From positions 87,479 through 151,478 of the forward strand of contig NZ_JAKRNU010000011.1 in the NCBI RefSeq assembly GCF_022346545.1: 64,000 bases of DNA. Reading direction: 5' to 3'. This stretch comes from Sporosarcina sp. ACRSM (lineage in GTDB: Bacteria > Bacillota > Bacilli > Bacillales_A > Planococcaceae). This document shows positions 26,618 to 34,877 of this stretch, in pieces. The position numbers were made by a program, and so were the translations under genes. Position 1 is the first letter of the stretch; each line of letters opens with the position of its first letter. The notes under the pieces were generated by a model. It did not search any database. It had not been told where the DNA came from and saw only the letters and a program-made list of their open reading frames with translations.

Positions 26618-26842
26618 ATGTATGCCATCCATTATTACGAAAACAAAACCTATGTACTGACACTGGCCAAAGGAAATGTCCCTTCTGTCGGTGAAGAAGT
26701 GAAGATCAAAGGCCGTAAAGGAAAAGTGATCAGTGTACTGGAGATAAAGGAAAACGTTTATCATGTGTTTGTGGAGTTTAAAAAAATTGTAGATAAGAGC
26801 AAATTGGCTACCCATGATTTCGGGAAGAGGAAAAGAAGATGA
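26618..26842 (+). CDS. Small hypothetical protein
   Basis: This 74-residue protein is basic and beta-rich (YAIHYYENKTYVLTLAKGNVP, then GEEVKIKGRKGKVISVLEI), which resembles an SH3-like or KOW-like small barrel, and it ends with a basic tail GKRKRR. A frame extension to 26573 exists, but AAAGGAGATTGGG supports ATG 26618. No family name is recognised. It is followed by a perfect hairpin. Confidence 0.55.
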   Translation: MYAIHYYENKTYVLTLAKGNVPSVGEEVKIKGRKGKVISVLEIKENVYHVFVEFKKIVDKSKLATHDFGKRKRR

Positions 26843-26853
26843 TTGTATGAAGA

Positions 26854-26880
26854 GTGCCAGTTCCTGAACTGGCACCTGTA
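26854..26880. terminator. Perfect hairpin between convergent genes
   Basis: GTGCCAGTTC-ct-GAACTGGCAC (26854-26875) is a perfect 10-bp stem. T-runs are weak on both sides, but its place between converging genes suggests termination. Confidence 0.6.
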
Positions 26881-26881
26881 T

Positions 26882-27322
26882 TTACTGCTTGGTCAATTCT
26901 TTTGTCATTAAAATATGAGGAATTCCATCCTCCATAAACATCTCTGAGGCGGTCTCATAGCCGAGCTTTTTATAAAAGTTCTCCGCATGTGTTTGCCCAT
27001 GCAATTTGACACGGGCAATGCCTTTCTCTGCTGCAATCTCCTCCAATGTTTGGATAATTCGTTTGCCAAGTCCATATTGACGATAGGGCTTGAGGATACA
27101 GATTCTTTCCAACTTACCCGATCCATCGACAACTCGTAACCTGCCTGTACCGACAGCCTCCTCATCATGATAAACGAGAACATGCTCACATCGCCCATCG
27201 AGTGTGTCGAATTCATCAAATTCATCCTCCAATGGGACGCCTTGTTCCTCTACAAACACTTCTTTTCGAATATGAAAAGCCCTTTCTAAATCGCTGTTTG
27301 TTGTGATTCTTTTTGCATTCAA
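26882..27322 (-). CDS. GNAT-family N-acetyltransferase (YjcF/ElaA-like)
   Basis: This 146-residue protein has the pattern of the ElaA/YjcF group: DLERAFHIRKEVFVEEQGVP at the N-terminus, the GTGRLRVV strand, the acetyl-CoA loop LKPYRQYGLGKRIIQTLEEIA, and HGQTHAENFYKKLGYE. The last motif is characteristic of the group. The acceptor is unknown. The start appears to be TTG at 27322 with only a weak ribosome site (GAGTTGAG). A family A repeat begins about 50 bases upstream of the start. Confidence 0.8.
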   Translation of the reverse strand: MNAKRITTNSDLERAFHIRKEVFVEEQGVPLEDEFDEFDTLDGRCEHVLVYHDEEAVGTGRLRVVDGSGKLERICILKPYRQYGLGKRIIQTLEEIAAEKGIARVKLHGQTHAENFYKKLGYETASEMFMEDGIPHILMTKELTKQ

Positions 27323-27372
27323 TGTTTCTCAACTCTTTTCGAATTTATTTGATCAAGTCATTATTATACCTT

Positions 27373-27716
27373 TTATCCCGCATTAACGGGCAGTAAGACT
27401 CCCACCTCAAGACTTAAGTAAAACAATAAGGATAGATGGGAGATCAACTGCCAATCGAACAGCGAAGGGTTCGATTTGCCGTATTTTTGCGCTCTTTGCA
27501 GAAATTAAGGCACTAACAGGATGCAGCGAACTTAAGTTGCCTTCCTTCAGCAGGTAGTTTGGACATCCGTTAAAGGAAGGTAAAAGCCCGATTGGTTCGG
27601 GCCAACACGATGTTGGTCACACAAGCGTTGTCACAAGACGTGACGCTTTTAGCTTGTGTTCCCCTCAATCAGTGGGGGATGGGGAAAACCCCCACTGATT
27701 GAAGTTTCACTTTATT
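27373..27716 (-). repeat. Family A repeat, long copy (A2), interrupted by family B
   Basis: Read on the minus strand it runs from AATAAAGTGAAACTTCAATC (27716) through paired segments (CAGTGGGGGTTTTCCCCATCCC; ACACAAGC...GCTTGTGT; CCAACATCGTGTTGG; CCCGAACCAATCGGG) to GCGGGATAA. It is the same order as 57799-58016, but a family B element is inserted at about 27452-27590 within the ACGGGCAGTTGATC arm. The TAA stop codon of the neighbouring LysR gene is made by the first bases of this repeat. Confidence 0.8.
27452..27590 (+). repeat. Family B repeat nested in A2
   Basis: The core CCAATCGAACAGCGAAGGGT is followed by TCGATTTGCCGTATTTTTGCG, CTTTGCAGAAATTAAGGCA and GTTGCCTTCCTT. The second copy is at 49091-49190. 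Its ends here form CCTTCCTT...AAGGAAGG. Compared with the uninterrupted A3 copy, it splits the arm ACTGCC|CGTAAAAG, so it moved in after A2 was present. Confidence 0.7.
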
Positions 27717-28581
27717 CATCCAACCACGCTTTCACATAGTCAATAAATTTTCGGGCAGCTGGCGAGATCGTGCGGAAGGACGAAGCTGCGATACCGATGG
27801 AGCGGTAATGCTCCCCTTCCAAACTTAGGATACGAACGTTCTGCGGAACGCGATGCAAAACCATTTCAGGTAACATGCTAATTCCCATCCCATTTTGAAC
27901 CATGGAAATGATCGCTTGATCGTCAGCCAGTTCAAATTTAATATGGGGAGTTACTTGATTTTCCTGAAACACTCGCTTCAAATCATTATCGCTCCCTTTC
28001 TTCGTCATGATGAACATCTCGTCTTGAATGTCCGCAAAACTCACTTTCTGTTTGTTTGCGAGACGATGCCCTTCAGGAAGAATACATAGGATGCGGTCTT
28101 TTTTTAAATGTATCACTTCAAACGTTTTCGAAGTTGGTAACGAAACAAATCCAAAATCCACCGTCCCCGTTGCAATCCAATGCTCAACGGTATCATAATC
28201 CCCCTCCAATAACTTGATGTCGATTGCAGGAAGATCTGCATTAAAACTTTTCAAGATTTCCGGCAGCCATTGGATGGAAACACTCGAAAAAGTGCCAATG
28301 CGGACAGTACCGATTTCAAGCCCTTTGATATTTGCGATTTCTTGTATCATCTGTTCATTCCATTTCAACATTTCATGGATATGCCGCAATACGCGTTCTC
28401 CATTACTCGTCAACTGAATCCCTGCCCGTCCTCTTATCAAAATTGTAAAGCCCCATTCCGCCTCCAAGCTAGCAATAGCATGACTCACGGCTGATTGCGT
28501 TAAGCTAAGTGATTCTGCCGCTTGTTTGAGACTCCCTAATTCGACAACCGTACTAAATATTTCAAACTTCGCAAGTGACAA
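27712..28581 (-). CDS. LysR-family transcriptional regulator
   Basis: This protein of about 289 residues has an N-terminal winged helix (FSTVVELGSLKQAAESLSLTQSAVSHAIASLE) and a C-terminal periplasmic-binding-like effector domain with GTVRIGTFSSVSIQWLPEIL. A longer frame starts with TTG 28614, but AAAGGAAG is well placed for TTG 28581, which also gives the usual LysR N-terminus. It faces the EamA transporter gene divergently across about 145 bases, the classic layout for a LysR activator and its target. The stop codon comes from the adjacent repeat. Confidence 0.85.
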   Translation of the reverse strand: MSLAKFEIFSTVVELGSLKQAAESLSLTQSAVSHAIASLEAEWGFTILIRGRAGIQLTSNGERVLRHIHEMLKWNEQMIQEIANIKGLEIGTVRIGTFSSVSIQWLPEILKSFNADLPAIDIKLLEGDYDTVEHWIATGTVDFGFVSLPTSKTFEVIHLKKDRILCILPEGHRLANKQKVSFADIQDEMFIMTKKGSDNDLKRVFQENQVTPHIKFELADDQAIISMVQNGMGISMLPEMVLHRVPQNVRILSLEGEHYRSIGIAASSFRTISPAARKFIDYVKAWLDE

Positions 28582-28726
28582 CTTTTTCACTTCCTTTACT
28601 TGAATTTTATTCAACTAACGGCTTAAAAACATTCAATTTTATTATCTAAACTTTACCTGTATACTAACAACAAATCAATTATTTTCGTTGTTCTATAGCA
28701 CAATGAATGGAGCTGGAGGATGAGAA

Positions 28727-29653
28727 ATGGACAATTCAATTATGAGAAGCACTCAACTAAAAGGGGATTTGATGATGGTCATGGTGACCATGTTCTGGGG
28801 TGCATCCTATTTGTTTATGAAGATGGGTCTCCAGTCGATTCAAGAATATAATTTAATCGCCTTGCGTTTTGGGTTTGCTTTTCTTGTCGCTACACTCGTC
28901 TTTTATCGACGCTTTCCCAAAATGGATCGCAAAACGATTCTCCACGGATTTCTACTCGGATCGCTATTATTTTTGAGCACTTCCGTTGTCGTAATTGGAT
29001 TAAAAACGACTTCCGTTTCCAATGCTGGATTTTTATTCAGTCTAGCGGTCATCTTTGTTCCATTACTAATCGCACTTTTTTCCCGAAAGAAACCTGAAAA
29101 AAGATTGTTGATCAGCGTTTGTATCTCGATGACGGGCATCGGTCTGTTAACGTTAAACGAGACATTAAGCATCAATACCGGTGATTTCTTATGCATCTTA
29201 GGCGCTTTGTTTTATGCCCTTCACATCATCATTACAGGGAAAGTAACGCAAAAGGCGGATGCTATTTCAATCGGGGTTCTACAGCTTGGCTTTGCAGGAG
29301 CATGGGGACTTCTCTTCTCATCCATTTTTGAAAAACCACAACTTCCCAATGACACCGAGTCATGGATGGCGATTTTGGCGTTAAGCATCCTGTGCAGTGC
29401 CGTCGGTTTTATCGGTCAAACGGTAGCTCAAAAATATACATCTCCGACACGGACAGGTTTAATCTTTTCCTTAGAGCCCGTATTCGCAGCATTCTTCGCC
29501 TTTATTTTCATAGGGGAAATCCTTACATATAAAGGTTATGTAGGGGCTGTCCTTGTGTTACTTGGGGTGCTTGCCGCGGAAATCAATGTCAAGAAGCCGA
29601 TATGGAGAAGAAACTTCGTAAAAACAATAAGCCGGTCCAGAGCGAGCGGATGA
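28727..29653 (+). CDS. EamA/DMT-family transporter
   Basis: This 308-residue membrane protein has ten helices in two EamA repeats (VTMFWGASYLFMK at the first, GALFYALHIIITGK at the second), ending with RTGLIFSLEPVFAAFFAFIFIGE, the typical EamA signature. These proteins usually export amino acids or metabolites. GGAGCTGGAGGATGAG precedes ATG 28727. It is probably controlled by the divergent LysR protein. Substrate unknown. Confidence 0.85.
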   Translation: MDNSIMRSTQLKGDLMMVMVTMFWGASYLFMKMGLQSIQEYNLIALRFGFAFLVATLVFYRRFPKMDRKTILHGFLLGSLLFLSTSVVVIGLKTTSVSNAGFLFSLAVIFVPLLIALFSRKKPEKRLLISVCISMTGIGLLTLNETLSINTGDFLCILGALFYALHIIITGKVTQKADAISIGVLQLGFAGAWGLLFSSIFEKPQLPNDTESWMAILALSILCSAVGFIGQTVAQKYTSPTRTGLIFSLEPVFAAFFAFIFIGEILTYKGYVGAVLVLLGVLAAEINVKKPIWRRNFVKTISRSRASG

Positions 29654-29720
29654 AAAATACCAGGTACCCAAACACTAATTTCGTATTATGTATGAGCACA
29701 CCTCGATACGAAGCCCATCA

Positions 29721-29764
29721 AAAAAACCATTTCAGTGTGAGGCATTCCACTGAAATGGTTTTTA
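29721..29764. terminator. Strong bidirectional terminator
   Basis: AAAAACCATTTCAGTG and CACTGAAATGGTTTTT form a perfect long stem between the convergent EamA gene and S-layer-type gene. Confidence 0.85.
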
Positions 29765-29840
29765 AAAGTAATTATTGATAAAGTCCTCTCAAAGTAATGA
29801 TTTCCGATCCCTGTTCAATGAACGAATGGACAGGTACTAC

Positions 29841-31508
29841 TTATAGTAATCGTTGTAAGAAGACCGAGAAATGTTGCCTTGTCACCGGATCGTTTGGCAT
29901 GAATTTGCCGTTTGATCCTAATGTGATCCCATTGCTTGCTAGAATTTGAATATATTCATAAAAGCCGTTTTCTGGATTCACGTCACTAAACGCGATCCCT
30001 TCGCCATTCATTTTTAAATCAAACGTATTCACTAAAATTTTTGCTAGTTGTGCACGTGTCAAGTTCGACCCGGGGTTCATGTACAAACCGCTGCCGTCAA
30101 TAATCCCAGCTTCATAAAATGCTTTCATTTCTGGGTAATTTGGATGTTTAGCAGTTAAATCCTTAAAGGTTTTCATTGTACGTATTTTCGGTAATTCCAG
30201 TCCCTCAATCCGATTTAATAAAGCAAAAACATGTTTTCGTAGAATCGCTTCATTCGGATGGAACGTGCCATCCATATATCCTTTATTAATGCCCAATTGT
30301 GCAAGTGCTTCAATTGGTTCGTAATACAGATGTGTCGCCGGAACGTCAGAAAAGCTTTCGATGCGTATGGTGAGATTGTACCCTTCATACCCTTTCCTTC
30401 CTCCGTGACGCGAGTAATAAATCAAATAATACGTCCCGGCTTCCAACTCTTTTGTCGTCATGATTTTACTAGTGTCACTGTTTGCGTAACCGAGATATGG
30501 CAACTGCACACCATTTTCATCTAAAAAAGTCAATTCACCTAAAGTTCCCGGTGAATCAGCAATAAACGTCACTTTTGCATCCTTCGCCAATGTATACTTA
30601 TAGTAATCGTGCGTCTGCGAATGAGCATAAGGCGAACTGTACCAAAAGCCATTATATGTTTTGTTATTTTCGAGCACATCGGCTCTGGCTATACTCGTAT
30701 TGCGTCCACTTTCCCAATCCTGCTCGTTTAGCGGTTCAAAATTAGTTGAGAACGTGTAATTCGCAATGGCTTGTATTGTGTTTCCTAAACGAATATTGAA
30801 ATAATAGGTGCCTGGTTGGAGTAATACCTCGATATCATTAGGATTACCGTAAAAACTTGTTAATGAGAATCTATTAACATCTTTCTCATCGACAATAATC
30901 ATATCAAAATAGGCGTTTCTAACTGACGTACCCTCTGTCTTTTGCAGCTGAACCTTTATTTTCCCGAACGTCGGGATTTCTACTTTGTATAGGTCATAAT
31001 CATTCGAAAAAACGGAACCGTTTAAATCCCCTTGGTATGTTTCACCGAGATTGTACGAGTTAGCCGTTGATTTTTCGTTGTTTGGCTCCGCATCATTTCC
31101 TTCAATCGGACCCGTTATATAGCTCACGGCATAATCACCTTGAGAGCCAACCCCCGTACCAGCAACCTTTACACGATATGTGCCTTTCTTTAAATTCACA
31201 GGCAACACCGTTTTTTCTTGATCGTCATCGGCACGATACGTGGATATAAATGCAATTCTCTGCTCAGTGCTATCAAACAACATAACGTTATAATCTGTAA
31301 GGAAACTATACTCATGTTCATCCACATTATCTTTCAATGTAAACGTCACACGTGCATCTTCTTCAATTGTAATCGTGTATGTATCGACCACTTTTTCCAT
31401 AAAAGTACCTGTAATAACGTCACCTTCTTGCCAACTGGCAGCTCGCGCGTCTGACATTGACATCATAAAAGCAAACAAACCAAATGCTAAAATTGCACAA
31501 TTCTTCAC
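29841..31508 (-). CDS. Exported S-layer homology (SLH) domain protein
   Basis: This 555-residue secreted protein has a signal peptide (to about ARAAS, residue 24). The N-terminal 380 residues hold about three bacterial pre-peptidase-like beta-sandwich repeats, seen as DTYTITIEEDARVTF, DYDLYKVEIPTFGKIKVQL and HDYYKYTLAKDAKVTF. Three SLH domains follow (about 388-435, 446-497, 507-555; FSDVPATHLYYEPIEALAQLGI, FKDLTAKHPNY, FSDVNPENGFYEYI), which anchor proteins to pyruvylated cell-wall polymer. No catalytic domain is visible. Start is GTG 31508 after AGAGGTG. Probably a surface-display or wall-associated binding protein. Confidence 0.88.
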   Translation of the reverse strand: MKNCAILAFGLFAFMMSMSDARAASWQEGDVITGTFMEKVVDTYTITIEEDARVTFTLKDNVDEHEYSFLTDYNVMLFDSTEQRIAFISTYRADDDQEKTVLPVNLKKGTYRVKVAGTGVGSQGDYAVSYITGPIEGNDAEPNNEKSTANSYNLGETYQGDLNGSVFSNDYDLYKVEIPTFGKIKVQLQKTEGTSVRNAYFDMIIVDEKDVNRFSLTSFYGNPNDIEVLLQPGTYYFNIRLGNTIQAIANYTFSTNFEPLNEQDWESGRNTSIARADVLENNKTYNGFWYSSPYAHSQTHDYYKYTLAKDAKVTFIADSPGTLGELTFLDENGVQLPYLGYANSDTSKIMTTKELEAGTYYLIYYSRHGGRKGYEGYNLTIRIESFSDVPATHLYYEPIEALAQLGINKGYMDGTFHPNEAILRKHVFALLNRIEGLELPKIRTMKTFKDLTAKHPNYPEMKAFYEAGIIDGSGLYMNPGSNLTRAQLAKILVNTFDLKMNGEGIAFSDVNPENGFYEYIQILASNGITLGSNGKFMPNDPVTRQHFSVFLQRLL

Positions 31509-31619
31509 CAGAACACCTCTTGCCTTCTTGATTTCTATATTTTAATAGATACGTTGATGAATGGATAGAGGTATATAATGGCTAGTTTCAAATTATCGGA
31601 TGCTTTGTTCTGTATAAAA

Positions 31620-31674
31620 GAAGGTACCAGTCATCAAGACATTTCTGGATTGTCCTGATGCCTGGTACCCTTAA
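31620..31674 (-). terminator. Terminator of chemoreceptor gene, GGTACC family
   Basis: AAGGTACCAGTCATCA pairs with TGATGCCTGGTACCCTT. It lies directly after the stop codon of the minus-strand chemoreceptor gene. Confidence 0.75.
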
Positions 31675-33675
31675 TCACACCTTAAATTGATCCACAGTTC
31701 GGTTCAACTCTTCACTTAGCGCAGTCAATGCTTCTGCAGCTTTCGTGACGGAATGGATGGCGTGTAATTGTTCGTCCGTTGAGGCGCTGACTTCTTCACA
31801 GGCCGCGGCTGTTTCTTGTGAAGTAACGGTCATCGTCTGTATCGTTTCGGAAACGTCTTCTTTTAATGCGGCGACGGCACCAATTTCATTCGCAACCGCA
31901 TCGATGGACTCCATCATTTCGACCATCAATGCCGAAATATCATTGAATGTCCGATCTGTGGCATGAATGACGGCTGCTTGATTTCCGAAAATTTCACTTG
32001 CACTTGTCATTTCCTCGGAAACTTGTCGTGATTCCGCTTGGATCTCACGGATGGTCTCCTGCACTTCATCTGTAGAGCGGGCTGATTGTTCGGCGAGTTT
32101 CCGGACTTCCTCTGCGACAACTGCAAACCCTTTCCCGTGTTCGCCAGCTCTTGCGGCTTCAATGCTGGCATTCAATGCGAGTAAGTTCGTTTGGGCTGAA
32201 ATCCCTGTAATGGCATCCATGACACTTCCAATCTCCCCGATTTTTTCTTCCAGGGCAGCAAACACCTTCGTCATCTCTTGTATATTGTTGACGGAGTCGA
32301 CAAAAGAGGTCAGCAAGGTTTGCATTTGCTGTTGACCGCTGTGATTCATTTCTTCCGCTTTTTTCGCAATATCGGTCATGACAACCGCTTTTTCGTTAAT
32401 ATCACCAATTTGTCGCCCAAGAAGGTCGGAACGCTCTGTTACCGTTTCGGCATCTTCCGCAGAACGTGCTGCACCTTGGGCGATTTCGTTCACGGCATGC
32501 GCCACTTCCTCACTCGATGCATTCGTCTCTTCCGCTACAGCAATCAAGCTTTCTGAACTGTTTCGCACATCCGATGCGGACGCTTTGACGACACCGATCA
32601 GATTGTTCATGCTTTCGATCATCGTATTGAAATTGGCTGAAAGTGCTCCAATTTCGTCTTTTGAATGGATGTCGGAACGCACGGTTAGATCCCCTTCGGC
32701 GACGGCATCCATATGGCCATTTAATAGGTGCAATGGCCGCATGAATCGGCTAATGCTCACATACAGAACGATGAAGAAAAGGACAAGAGTAATAAACGCG
32801 ATCAGGTACATCGAATTCTGTAAAGCTGTCGCCGTTTCGATAATATTATTTTCATCGTAAACTGTGCTAATTTTCCAACCAAGCTCCGGAATGGTCGTAA
32901 AGATGTTCACTCGATTGAACCCTTCATGTGCATAATGGATGACGCCCTCTTCGTTCCCACTGTACATGTTCTCGATAAAAGAAAAGGTCTTCATACTCTC
33001 ACCGGGCGAAGTGGGGTGTACAATGGCGATTCCATCTGCATCCAAAATCATCGGATAACCGCCATGGCTAAGTTTCGTTTGCGAAACATTGTTCATAAGG
33101 GTAGAAAGTTCAATATCAATGGCGATGACGCCATCAAACTTCCCTTCTTTATGTACGACTTTGGAAGCGGTAATGACCAACTGACCATTTCCTGCGTTTA
33201 TGTAAGGGCTTGTCCAATGCACTTTATCCGGATTTTCCAATGCGTTTTGATACCAAGGACGTTGTGTCGGATCATAATCGGCACCAAGATCATTATAAGG
33301 CATATTCACATGTCGATCAGGATGGGAATAATAGACCGTTAATGCGTCATCATACAATTCTAATGCATTTCCAAGTTCGGCATTCAATGCATCCCGTAAC
33401 TGTTTCGCCTCATCCACGTCCACCCCATTCCCTTCTACAACGAAGTCCGTGACAGGACGAGAAGTGGACAATTGCATAAGCCCTTTCTCATATTGATTAA
33501 AAAAGTATTGAATGGAATGACTGATTTCATTAACCAATACAACACTTTGGTCTATCAAGCTATCTTCGGTTTCCTGTTTCACTTTGGTACCGCTAATACT
33601 TGTCATGGCAGCCACTCCCACTAAAAAGAGTAGCGTAACCGTTACGATTATTTTGGTCTTAATGGACTTAAGCAT
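31675..33675 (-). CDS. Methyl-accepting chemotaxis protein with dCache sensor
   Basis: This 666-residue membrane receptor has a first helix ([18 protein letters not shown]), an extracellular dCache domain (about 35-280), a second helix near 285-305, HAMP (about 305-360), and a long signalling domain whose tip reads [20 protein letters not shown], then [18 protein letters not shown]. In the sensor, [14 protein letters not shown] and GVIAIDIEL supply the Arg-Trp-Tyr, Tyr and Asp typical of amino-acid-binding dCache domains. TAGGAG precedes ATG 33675; an earlier ATG lacks one. It should steer motility through CheA. Confidence 0.9.
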   Translation of the reverse strand: MLKSIKTKIIVTVTLLFLVGVAAMTSISGTKVKQETEDSLIDQSVVLVNEISHSIQYFFNQYEKGLMQLSTSRPVTDFVVEGNGVDVDEAKQLRDALNAELGNALELYDDALTVYYSHPDRHVNMPYNDLGADYDPTQRPWYQNALENPDKVHWTSPYINAGNGQLVITASKVVHKEGKFDGVIAIDIELSTLMNNVSQTKLSHGGYPMILDADGIAIVHPTSPGESMKTFSFIENMYSGNEEGVIHYAHEGFNRVNIFTTIPELGWKISTVYDENNIIETATALQNSMYLIAFITLVLFFIVLYVSISRFMRPLHLLNGHMDAVAEGDLTVRSDIHSKDEIGALSANFNTMIESMNNLIGVVKASASDVRNSSESLIAVAEETNASSEEVAHAVNEIAQGAARSAEDAETVTERSDLLGRQIGDINEKAVVMTDIAKKAEEMNHSGQQQMQTLLTSFVDSVNNIQEMTKVFAALEEKIGEIGSVMDAITGISAQTNLLALNASIEAARAGEHGKGFAVVAEEVRKLAEQSARSTDEVQETIREIQAESRQVSEEMTSASEIFGNQAAVIHATDRTFNDISALMVEMMESIDAVANEIGAVAALKEDVSETIQTMTVTSQETAAACEEVSASTDEQLHAIHSVTKAAEALTALSEELNRTVDQFKV

Positions 33676-33954
33676 AACGCAATTTCTCCTATTCATATAA
33701 TCATCGTCACTAAGAACTTCGACTCATTTGAACAATTCTTTAGTAAATCCTAATTTGATGTAAGATTCTGATTCACCTGTTAATGAATAGGAAACCTAGA
33801 AAGATGCAGTTCGCTTGAAGCATCCGTATTTCAGAAGGAGAATTGAACACTTGGAAATAAGAGGATAATATGAAAAGTTAACAAATGGTTAATAAACTTA
33901 TAGTATAATAGTCACTAACAAGCTATAAGTTTATTGAATGGGTGTGTATCTGCA

Positions 33955-34845
33955 ATGACTAGTAGAAGAGTAGTTTTCCTATTCATGATCTTCATATTGA
34001 GTTCTATGCTGGCAAGTTGCAAAGGAACCCCAAAGACATTGACCATCGGCATGATCCCTGTCAAAGATGTGGCTACAATGGAGGCAGAGTTTGAACCTGT
34101 TCGGCTGTATTTGGAAGAAAGGCTAGGCATTCCAATTGAAGTGATCACCACTGATAGTTATGTAAGTTTAATCGATGGGATGAAGAATGCGAAAATTGAC
34201 ATCGGATGGTATGGCGCTTTTTCCTATATCGCAGCTGAAAGTGAAATGGAGCTGATGCCATTAGTCGTCCAGCAAAGGAAAGATTCAGGGATCTATTATC
34301 ATTCTCTTATTCTTACGCAAAAAAATGGGGGGATCCGCTCGATTGAAGAGTTGGAAGGAAAGCAATTTGCCTTTGTTGACTCGGGTTCTACATCAGGATT
34401 CGTACTGCCTTATGCCTTATTTAAAAGTAGACATATCGATTATGAGCATTTTTTTAGTGAAACGTATTTTGCGGGTTCCCATGATCAGATTCTCTTTGAT
34501 ATTCAACAACAGCAAACCGATGCAGGAGCCATTAGTAGTGTCCAATACCAAAATTTAATAAATGAAGGGAAAATCGATCCGAGTAATCTACATGTCATTT
34601 GGAAATCCGAGAACATCCCGGGTTCCCCATATGTCGCAAGAGCTGATTTAGACCCATCGATTCAAGAAAATTTTACGATCGCCATGTTGAATATCCATCG
34701 TGAAGCTCCTACCGTTTTAGAGAGCTTTGATCAAAGTATTGAGAAATACATAGAAGTTGACAGTGCGTCTTATAATCCTATTCGCAATATAGCAACCATT
34801 CTTGGAAAAGAGTATATGTACGAGCATTTCTTAAAAAGTGAATAA
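33955..34845 (+). CDS. PhnD-like phosphonate/phosphate-type binding lipoprotein
   Basis: This protein of about 296 residues is a lipoprotein (signal peptide; lipobox LASC) followed by a PhnD/SsuA-type two-lobed binding domain: IGMIPVKDVATMEAEFEPVRLYLEERLGIPIEVI, DIGWYGAFSYIA, FAFVDSGSTSGFVLPYALFK. PhnD relatives bind phosphonates, phosphite or related anions. There is no transport ATPase or permease. Instead a dCache-GGDEF-EAL gene follows after 32 bases, so the protein is more likely a sensory partner than an importer component. TTG 33934 is an alternative start with poor ribosome-site support. Confidence 0.8.
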   Translation: MTSRRVVFLFMIFILSSMLASCKGTPKTLTIGMIPVKDVATMEAEFEPVRLYLEERLGIPIEVITTDSYVSLIDGMKNAKIDIGWYGAFSYIAAESEMELMPLVVQQRKDSGIYYHSLILTQKNGGIRSIEELEGKQFAFVDSGSTSGFVLPYALFKSRHIDYEHFFSETYFAGSHDQILFDIQQQQTDAGAISSVQYQNLINEGKIDPSNLHVIWKSENIPGSPYVARADLDPSIQENFTIAMLNIHREAPTVLESFDQSIEKYIEVDSASYNPIRNIATILGKEYMYEHFLKSE

Positions 34846-34877
34846 ACTTTCTAAGCGCTTGGAGGTGAGCGGGGTTT

